A stretch of 64,000 nt of DNA from positions 98,798,123-98,862,122 of the forward strand of contig NW_026947486.1 in NCBI RefSeq assembly GCF_034190915.1, in the 5' to 3' direction. Below the pieces are notes generated by a model that saw only the letters and a list, made by a program, of their open reading frames with translations, made no database searches and had not been told where the DNA came from. The position numbers and the translations under genes are program-made. Origin of the DNA: Cavia porcellus (taxonomy: Eukaryota > Chordata > Mammalia > Rodentia > Caviidae). This document shows positions 56,111 to 64,000 of the stretch, in pieces. Within the stretch, counting starts at the first letter, position 1; each line of letters opens with the position of its first letter.

Positions 56111-57112
56111 AGAAAGGGAGAGATAAGAATTAAAGCTTCAGGACAAAGGAAGATTACTGAAACTTTGGCAAACTGGTGAAGCAGACAGGAGGGAAAGAGA
56201 AAAAGAAAATATAAAACAAAGAGCAAAATAGAGCAACAACAAAAGTACTAAAAACTAAGCTCACACACATAAAAAACAATAACAATCATTAAACAAAACA
56301 AAACAAAACAAAAACAAGAAAAGAATGAAGGAAAGAAAAGGAGAAGAAAATAAGAAAACACAATCCACTCCGAAGTGGATCTCTGATGTCACTGATAGAC
56401 AATCTGGCAGACAGAGTCCAGACTCAAATTATCAATGTCAAGAAGTCAGTCACAGCTTTAAGGCAGGGTGGCAGATAATTCCAGCCAGCCTGCACTTTTA
56501 TTTCACTAAAGTTCAGGCTAGTTTCTGGCTCTAAGTTTGAACCTGGTTTATTCAACCCGAACTACACTGCGTACCTCTTGCTGGCTTGAACTTGCCTCCT
56601 GCCCTCCTGCCAGTTTGAATTTGGCAACCTCACTGTGGTACCAGTAGTTACGAGGTGGAGGTGGCCCATAGCTGAGCTGAGTTCTGAGCTCAGTTGGCCT
56701 CTCCCCAAAATGGCTGGGCAATTGGTCTCTCGTAGGGGATGTATGAACACAAATAATCATCAGTCACTGCAGTCCGCTGTATCTCCTGCTCCACTCCACT
56801 GGTGCATTTCTCCGTGTAAGCCTCTGAGGTCTCTAGCTGTCACCGTGCACCTACAGGTTTCTGTGGACCCTCGCATGCAGTGCGTCCAGGCTGAGGGACA
56901 ACGTGCTGCCTGCTTCCTTTTCCTTTTTCATTGAAATCTCTCTCTTCACTCTCCCTGAGGGCTCTAACTCTTGCTTCAGTTCCTTCTCGGGTCCCAGAGA
57001 CCTACTTCCATACTACTCAGCTTCCGCATGTGGTTATATTCCAGTATCTGGACAACAAATCTTGGAGAAACACTTTCTGTGCTGCTCACCACGCCACCAT
57101 CTTCCCAGAAGT
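56111..57112 (-). promoter_or_regulatory. LINE-1 ORF1 start and 5'UTR, minus strand
   Basis: Sequence beyond the microsatellite is reversed L1 upstream sequence: A-rich up to 56345, then GC-richer non-coding DNA ending GCCACCATCTTCCCAGAAG at about 57092-57110, which resembles an L1 5' terminus with a YY1-type site. Frames of 65-99 codons on both strands overlap each other and look like chance. Confidence 0.55.
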
Positions 57113-58254
57113 GTACTGCTCATGTATTTTCTTTAAAAATCATTGGAGCATGTTCAGGTTACAAATGAGGATTCTGTGTTCTGAACAGTGCCCTTTAATT
57201 CTGGAAGAGTGAAGTGCTAGATCATTTTCAGAACCATAATGCTGTAAGTAGGATATATACTTTTTCAATGTAGGCTGAATGCAGTTTCTCAAAATTTCTT
57301 TTTGTTAAAGTAAAAAGATTTCCTTAGATTTTTTCCTACAAAATGCTAGACTAACATTCATCTGGGGTGATAATTATAAGGTCAAGAATTGGCGTAAATG
57401 TTCTATTCCTCCTGCAATGCCAAGGGTCTTGTCCCTGTCTTTCTGTGCACAAGTTCTGAATGTACCTTATTTGCTCAATTGCTACCCTAGCGGCCTGCAT
57501 AATGATCAGGCTTTGCATGTTAGTAGTCTTGCATCTACCTATAGACACTAAACATTAGAAATCAATTAATGCAAAATATTTGATAATTTGGAAAAAAAAA
57601 CCTAAAGAGTGTAATTGCTGAGAGTAACCCACTCTTTAAGTGATGTAACAGATTTTTCCTTTTAATAGCTGTGATTGATGACTTTATTAGTGATGTTCTG
57701 ATTTTCTTAATATTGACTTGAATAATTTGTGCATCTGATGTTGAAGTGAATTAATGACGTCTGTATTGATGGAAGAGCAGTCACCTCCTTTTCATCTAGA
57801 TAAGTGAATACTCACTGCTGGCATGTGGATTTACTTTATTCCTGTTGTTGGCTCTTTGATGAATGCAGATTTTAAGATTTTTCACTGTAAGCAAGTTCAG
57901 GATTCCTAATTTCTCTATACCTTAGATAATTTCAAAGATTGGATTAAAGTCATTTTAAATGACAGTCTCAATTGTCAAATGAGAATAGATCTCCAAATCT
58001 GTACAATATTTAAGCAATTATTTTTTAGTTCATTTATAGTCCTCAGGGATCTATTCTAATCTCAGTTTTTAGGAAAATTATTTGATATATGAATTGCATA
58101 AAGGTAGAGATCCGAATGTCTCCTATTGCTTTTCTATGAAATTGCCAACTTATTGTTTAACTAATTTCTGTTTTACTTCACCAAAACAGTTTCTTATTTA
58201 TATATGATTGTTGCTATTGCTGTTCTTCAGTAACATACAATTAAATAGCATTGA
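57113..58254. other. no gene seen
   Basis: AT-rich, no recognised repeat. May be unique intergenic DNA. Confidence 0.45.
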
Positions 58255-58440
58255 ATGCATTTCAAAGTGTTACTACTAGCCATAATTGTTTTTGGCATAT
58301 TAATGTTAATAATAAGTGTCAAAATCAGGAAACCATATATCCAAAAATCAGTTTACCATAATTTTGCAGGAGTACATCGCACTCTTACTGGACAAAATAA
58401 AACAAACTTCTCTCAGACTCTCCTCGTAGAACATAAGTAG
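58255..58440 (+). CDS. possible small membrane protein or exon (61 codons), uncertain
   Basis: An ATG-initiated frame with a hydrophobic segment at residues 5-22 (VLLLAIIVFGILMLIISV), a basic KIRKPYIQK junction and a polar tail, ending in a stop. This is the shape of a type II signal anchor, such as the first coding exon of a Golgi enzyme. It may equally be chance in AT-rich DNA. No neighbouring exon or promoter is visible, and no protein family is recognised. Confidence 0.2.
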   Translation: MHFKVLLLAIIVFGILMLIISVKIRKPYIQKSVYHNFAGVHRTLTGQNKTNFSQTLLVEHK

Positions 58441-58529
58441 CATAACCTTATTATGGATTAAAAACTGGTGGTCAACTTAACATCTGATGAATTAAATCAG
58501 CATGATGCTGAGTGTAGATAGCTCACCTG

Positions 58530-58935
58530 AGGAAATTGTCAGCATATGAAGGAGACCTGGAGAGGAAGAGTGTCGCATTATGGGTTCTCCTAAGTGTTGC
58601 TGTTTGGAGCTGTTAGTTCTCCTGGAGGAGCTTATCATGGTTAGCTTCCCCTGTATGAATTCAGCCATTGTCATTGGATGAGCTCAGGAGCTTGTTGCTG
58701 AGAGTGGCTGCGGTTCACTTTGGGGGAGCTCTGGTTCTTACTTGGAGCATCACTTCCTGTGTCTGGAGGGGACGATGATGTGCTGCTTAAACTCCAGGCA
58801 ACGTTTGTCATGATGGCTTCCTGATGTGTACTCCACTGTTCTCATTGTCAGAGGGCCCGGGATCTCGTTGTCTGTGAGGATGGCTGTGGTATTTTCAGAG
58901 GAGCCCTGGCCCTTACTTTGAGTGTTGCTTCTTGG
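58530..58935. repeat. degenerate tandem repeat, ~176-bp period
   Basis: TGGCTGCGGTTCACTTTGGG at 58705 and TGGCTGTGGTATTTTCAGAG at 58881 begin similar stretches, and the sequence before each (TTATCATGGTTAGCTTCC, TGTCATGATGGCTTCC) also aligns. Two units are clear. It may be an old L1 5'UTR monomer pair. Confidence 0.55.
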
Positions 58936-59057
58936 GTCCAATGCAGAATGCTCAACCTACTGGCTCAGATCCTTCATCCCACTGGAATAGACTTTGCAGC
59001 TTCCATAGTTTCCCTTTGGGCCTTACCAGTGCAGATCCATAAAACAGAATGCATGAG

Positions 59058-59140
59058 TCATTGTCATGGACTATAGGCCTCCAGTTGACTTGTGGGCCGC
59101 ATTGTCACGGGCTGTCAGTCTTCAGCTGCACTCATACAGG
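59058..59140. repeat. 41-bp tandem duplication
   Basis: CATTGTCATGGACTATAGGC at 59059 is repeated with changes as CATTGTCACGGGCTGTCAGT at 59100. Confidence 0.5.
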
Positions 59141-59370
59141 ATATTGCTGTGTAATCTAGGGAATCACTTAGATTTTCTTGGGTCTCTAGTGTTGTGGGCA
59201 GATTTTCTTCACTTTTTTTACTTGGGTGACAGTCATAAAATAATGGTATAAATTATGCATTCTGTATAGGATTGTTCTTGCAATCCCTGACCCCTTGCAA
59301 TATCCTTGCAATAAGACATAAACCCTTATTGTCCCATTTTTGAGATGAACTCTACATCAGTTTAATGGAG
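59141..59370. other. no gene seen
   Basis: No supported feature. Confidence 0.45.
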
Positions 59371-60664
59371 CAGGCTTCTCATGAGCAGTGTCATTTTTAA
59401 TTTTGATTAGTACAAGTTTACAGTACATAGTGATTGCATTCGTTATAGGCAGTGGATTCACGTACTAACATATTTCATTTCCTTTTTCCTCTTCCAACCA
59501 CCCTCTTTAATTTTGTCAGCATCCTATCCATTCATTTACCTTATAAATTTTTATGGTTAATTATAGCATGTTATATTCAAAACCAGATTAATCTTCCAAA
59601 AATACATAAAACACATATAACAATTGTACTATTTCAAAATACACATTTATATATATTGTCTATCCTAGCTTAAGATAAATTTCTTCTTTATTCCATCATT
59701 TTTCTATTATTTTGATATATATATATATATATGAATGACATAACTGTATAAAAGAAAACATATGATACTTAAGCTCTTATTTCACTTAACAATATTGTCT
59801 CAAGGTGCAAACGTTATCTTATATATAATTTAAGTTTATCCTTCTTTACAGAAGTTAACCACTCCATTATATGTAGATACCACTTTTCTTTATTCTTTCA
59901 ACTCTTGTTTAAAATTATTTTTGTCTTTTTGAGAGAGGATCTCATGAAGCAGTTCAGGTTTGCCTTCAGCTCACTTTTTACCACAGGCTGGTCTCAAACT
60001 CACAACAATCCTCCTGCCTCAGCCTCCTGAGTGATGGGATTAGAGGCATGTGAAACCTTGCTTGGCTTACATATTATTTCTTGATGAGTATGTATAAATA
60101 ATTGCAATATGATGTCTTTAATACATTCAGAAAGATACCTAGGTGAGAATATGTCCATTGAATGAAATTTCTATATTTAGTTTTCTTTGGAGTCTCCCTA
60201 ATGACTTTCATAGTGATATAGTAGATACATTTCCAGCAACAATGTAGAAGGATTCTTTGTTCCCTGCAGCCTCACTTGCATTTGTTGTCACTTGATTTCT
60301 TGGTGATAGCCATGCTTTCTGGAGTAAACTAATCACAGTGTAGGCCTCATTTGTATCTCTTTACTACTAAGACATGTGGAACACTTTCATGTGTTTATTA
60401 TTCATTTGTACTTTTGAGACATGTCTATTCATTTCAGTGCCCTATTTTTTATTGGGCCTTTTATTGTGGGGCTCTATTACCTTTAGCTCTGCACAGAGTC
60501 TAGATATTAATCATCTCTCTGAGAAGAAGCTTGCAAAAGTCTTTTCCCAGTTTAAAAGTTGCCTCTTTACTCTGTTAAGTTTTTCCCTGGCTGTGCAGAA
60601 GATGTTAAATTTGATAAAATCCCATATTTTAGATTTTTGATGTTATTTCTTGTTCAACTGCATT
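59371..60664 (-). pseudogene. old LINE-1 ORF2 3' part, minus strand, split by a SINE
   Basis: Reversed ORF2 C-terminal sequence: AACCACTCCATTATATG near 59858, then after the SINE AGAATATGTCCATTGAATG near 60147, CCAGCAACAATGTAGAAGG near 60233, and TTGCAAAAGTCTTTTCCCAG near 60531. Many stops. A (TA)n run lies at 59718-59732. Confidence 0.7.
59928..60070 (-). mobile_element. B1/Alu-type SINE
   Basis: Reversed landmarks TTTTTGAGAGAGGATCTCAT, GGCTGGTCTCAAACTCAC, CCTCCTGCCTCAGCCTCC, GATGGGATTAGAGGCATG. It sits inside the old L1. Confidence 0.85.
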
Positions 60665-61130
60665 TCTTCTTTTGCATTTTATTTTTAAAGAGGGTAAAAT
60701 TAAACATAACAAAACAGAATAAACAGATCATAAGATTTCAAAGACACAGACAGACACAGATTTCAAAGCAAGACAACCGGAGAACTTCACTATCTGTCAT
60801 ACTGTCTCTTGTTTTCTCCAAACAGTCATACATATCTTCACATGTAATGAGTTCATACAAAGCAAAATACTATAGAACTTTACAGAACAGGATGATGAAG
60901 GGATTTTAGGTCTTTAATACCAGAGAATAAGGAAGTCATCAATGGCTCCCATAATGTCTCTCATTCTCTTCAAAATAGCTGTGCATACCTTCATGTATGT
61001 TGAAATGAAAGAAAAAAAAACAGGCTAATATCACTCTGAACAAAGAATAACAGTATTGTTGGATTTCACACCAGCCATGTGTCTGAAGAGTGCATTAGGA
61101 AGGTGACCAAGGGCAGCTCATATCCTTTTC
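60665..61130 (-). mobile_element. LINE-1 3'UTR-like sequence
   Basis: AT-rich; shares ACAAAGAAT...GTATTG-TGGATTTCACA with 39405-39435. Orientation taken from the neighbouring L1. Confidence 0.45.
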
Positions 61131-62420
61131 AAATGTCATTGTGACATTAACTGTACCAGTGACACCCTGTCTCTGTTATAAATGCACTTATTCTGCCTGT
61201 CTCTGGAGTGCCACAATCCTCATCTTTCTCTCCACTGTGAGGAAGATACTGTGGGGGAAGACTGAACTGAATAATTCCGTGGATATTTCTTCAGATACTG
61301 GCATTCAGGTGGTGGTCACAGGCACAGGGGTGTTGAAGGACGTCTTTGTACCTGCTTCAGTCTCAAGTGTCAAGACTGCAATATAAGAAAAGTGCACCTC
61401 CTCTGAATTCGAAGTGGGACCTTGATCTTGAATCTCTTTCAGGAGTTCATGTCTAGGGCAGTGCTGGCTCCTAGTTTCATCAGCCACGTGCTTGAGATGT
61501 CTCGTCACTCTAGGGGGTGGTAAAGTGGTGCAAGGTCTTAGGGGTGACTCGCATTTGATTTAAAATGTTTCATTCTTCTCTTTTATATGGATTAAGGTGT
61601 TACAATGGATTGTACTGCACACTTTCAGGAAAGGCCTATCATTGAATTTTATATGTAAAGCAAAAATTCATTTTGCTAATGTTTTGACAATGGGTAAAGA
61701 ATACTTAAAGGCTTATACAGGAGTGACTTTTCAGGAGTGACTTTTCAAAATATTCTTATGTATATTTAGAAAATTCAAGAAAGTACTTTGAAACATTATC
61801 AGTGAACATCCAACCACATAGCAATGCCCCATTGTGATGATTTGGAGGATTTGTGGTTTATGTAGCCTCATATACAATGGCCTTAGTCACAGGCTTCGAG
61901 GAACCTTTTGTAGTGCAGCCCCTGAAATGCTCATAACCAGTCTCAGGGAATGAATTTCTACGTTATTTGATGTTTTCTGGTAATTTTCAATGAGCTCTTC
62001 TGAATTATCTACACAGAGGCCTTATCACTGCGATACAACACTAACAAGAAAAGGCCTCTAAAATAGGGTTCTGCTGATCAAAAATAAACCAAGCTATGTG
62101 ATCCACTCCATTTATTGTGAATATGGGAATGCAGAGGTCACATAGACTGGGAGAAACAGTAGATAAACCTTTGATAAAAACCCTTGTCCACAGGCACGAG
62201 AATACATGTTAAATGAAATGAATTTCTAGCTGCTCTCTCAGCCTGTCTGTTGGTTCTTTTGGAGACAGAAATTATAGAAGTTACAAGTTCAGGGGAGGGG
62301 AGGGATGCTCGAAAGACCCTGGTTGAGATGAGCAGGCAGCCTCTAAATGTGTAGTCAATCATGATTACCCACAGAGACTAATGAAGGTTAGCTGGCACTG
62401 AGGGAATGTTCTAAGAAGTC
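61131..62420. other. no recognised gene
   Basis: 61140-61560 is GC-richer with a 67-codon minus frame (for example HELLKEIQDQGPTSNSEEVH) and an 81-codon plus frame, neither recognised. A 17-bp tandem duplication (CAGGAGTGACTTTTCA twice) lies at about 61719-61750. Confidence 0.4.
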
Positions 62421-62422
62421 TA

Positions 62423-62455
62423 CACACACATGTGTACACACACACATACACATGC
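62423..62455. repeat. imperfect (CA)n
   Basis: ACACACACATGTGTACACACACACATACACATG. Confidence 0.8.
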
Positions 62456-62707
62456 ACCTCTTTCTACCTGTGCAGATCTGTTCAAATGCCTTGCACATGG
62501 TCACACAGAAAATATACACCGGCAATCATCTTGGCATGGCATAAGTGAAGTCCAGGCAAGTAATTCAGCATTTTCCATTGCCAGGCTTTTGTGGTCAGCT
62601 ATGAGGGGCTGAAGACAGATGAGGGGGCTAAGGAAAATACAAGAATCAAGGTATATCATGTACAAGTACAAACTTCCTATAATGATTATGATCAGTATGT
62701 ATACCCT
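62456..62707. other. no gene seen
   Basis: No supported feature. Confidence 0.45.
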
Positions 62708-63300
62708 TTTTATTAAAAAAATTAAAAAGAAGGAGATTAAAGAGGACATAACAACATAATAACACAGGTCAGAATAGAACAATTTAAGCAAAATAGTGTT
62801 TCACCACAAGATAACCCAACATAATAGTATCTACCGTAGTGTTGCTTTCCTTGAAATATTTCAGTATAACTTTGTATATTATAGCATCAAACTCAACATG
62901 ACAGTTTAAAACCATTCAAGAAAATTAATGCATTACAGGGTGTTTAGAACCAACTGACAGAAAACGAACAATGGTTTCTATATTTTCTCCTTGTCTATAA
63001 ATATTTTGTTTATGCTATCACATATAATAAAATCCAATAAGATATAACATGATAAACTGATGTACACAGAAGAACAAAAGCTTCCTGGGACTTCAAAACA
63101 GGATGATATTAAATCAGGTTTAGCTATTTTATTGTCTTATTTTTTCTAAATAACTGTTCATACCATCACAGACAATAAAATCAAACAACACAGAATAAAA
63201 CCATTCCAATTAATGAATGAAAATATTATGAGGCTTCAAAGCAATATAATGGGAAATCATGTTTACCACATACTTTTATGTACTCTTACCATTTCTTACA
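62708..63300 (-). other. LINE-1 3'UTR with three ~150-bp modules, minus strand
   Basis: The reverse of the 3'UTR at 32400-33010. Module marks (reversed) are near 63171, 63021 and 62871, with regular 150-bp spacing. The end near 62710 (GAGATTAAAGAGGACATAAC) matches the last part of the other copy. Confidence 0.75.
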
Positions 63301-64000
63301 CTAGGAAAACTATTCGGTAGTTATACATGTGAGTTTGATTAATTTCGCTTATGAGTATGGTCTCAAGCTGCGCCCATTTATTTATAAATAGCTCAATGTG
63401 ATCATTCTTTACAGCTGAGTAGCTCTCCATTGTATAAAAATACCACAACTTTTTTATCCATTCCTCAGTTGATGGACACTTAGGTTGTTTCCAAGATCTG
63501 GCAATTACAAATTGTGCTGCTATAAACATGGGTGCACATATATCACTGTGGTATGATGCTTTCAGTTCTTCTGGGAATATGCCTAGAAGTGGGATAGCTG
63601 AAAGAAATGGGAATTCCAATCCCAGCTTTTTGAGAAATCTCCAGACTGACCTCCACAATGGTTATACCAGTCTATACTCCCACCAGCAATGCAGGAAAGT
63701 TCCTTTTTCCCCACAGCCTCTTCAGCATTTGTTGTTGGTAGTTTTCTTGATCCTGGCTGTTCTTTCAGGAGTGAGGTGGAATCTCAGTGAGGTTTTAATT
63801 TGCATTTCTATAATGAGTAATGATGATGACCATTTTTTCATGTATTTCTTTGCCATTTGTATTTCTTCATCAGAGAATTGCATATTCATCTCAGATGCCC
63901 ATTTTTACATTGTATCTTTGAATTTTGGGGGTCTGATTTTTTTTAATTCTTTATAAGTTTTAGACAAAAGTACCTTGTCTGAGGGAAGTTCACTAAGACT
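63296..64000 (-). pseudogene. LINE-1 ORF2 C-terminal part, continues beyond window
   Basis: The minus frame 63658-63296 (120 codons) shows YHSDICAPMFIAAQFVIARS, TEEWIKKLWYFYTMESYSAV and QLETILISEINQTH, the standard end of ORF2p. Upstream reversed ORF2 continues to the window edge (ATGCCCATTTTTACATTG near 63894, AGTACCTTGTCTGAGGG near 63969) with frame breaks. It is closely related to the copy at 32166-32400. Confidence 0.85.

Noticed and set aside
55774..56226. Polyglutamate, polylysine and polyphenylalanine/leucine frames
   Set aside because: Translation of the GAA/GGA microsatellite in different frames.

Overview
The window looks like an intergenic, retrotransposon-rich stretch of a rodent nuclear genome. 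The support is B1/Alu-type SINEs, tRNA-derived ID-type SINEs with a non-murid look, many LINE-1 copies on both strands, MaLR-like LTR material and class I (gamma-type) endogenous retroviruses (ERVs). I found no intact host protein-coding gene, no rRNA, no functional tRNA and nothing prokaryotic; species and family are not fixed. Layout: 1-2052 is the 5' half of a minus-strand L1 with most of ORF1 open and a 5'UTR of 261-bp tandem monomers. 3849-11900 is older LTR-retroelement material on the minus strand, split by a complete provirus, ERV-A (4213-9941), with 467-bp LTRs, a 4-bp target duplication, a Thr-type primer site and ruined gag/pol/env. 14075-15340 is GC-richer, exon-like, unrecognised sequence. 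15480-20690 holds L1 pieces of both orientations. 20696-25899 is a second, older provirus, ERV-B, with 365-bp LTRs, a 5-bp duplication, a His-type primer site, a degenerate HERV-H-like gag and no recognisable pol. 31860-39110 is two plus-strand L1s head to tail. 40300-47770 holds L1, LTR and SINE pieces. 48805-50510 is a decayed coding sequence, probably a pseudogene. 51793-64000 is LTR, SINE, microsatellite and minus-strand L1 sequence. How it fits together: ERV-A's LTRs differ at only 5 of 467 sites, yet its interior has many stops, frameshifts and large deletions. The damage therefore probably predates this insertion, which suggests a non-autonomous element copied in trans. ERV-A and ERV-B have unrelated LTRs and different primer sites, but share a non-coding AT-rich block in the middle of gag. 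The L1s show tandem organisation in both UTRs: 261-bp promoter monomers at the 5' end and three ~148-bp modules at the 3' end. These points, with a membrane-spanning leader ORF in ERV-A and a periodic YY1-like motif cluster in ERV-B gag, are the main leads. Everything was read by eye, so boundaries of old repeats are approximate.
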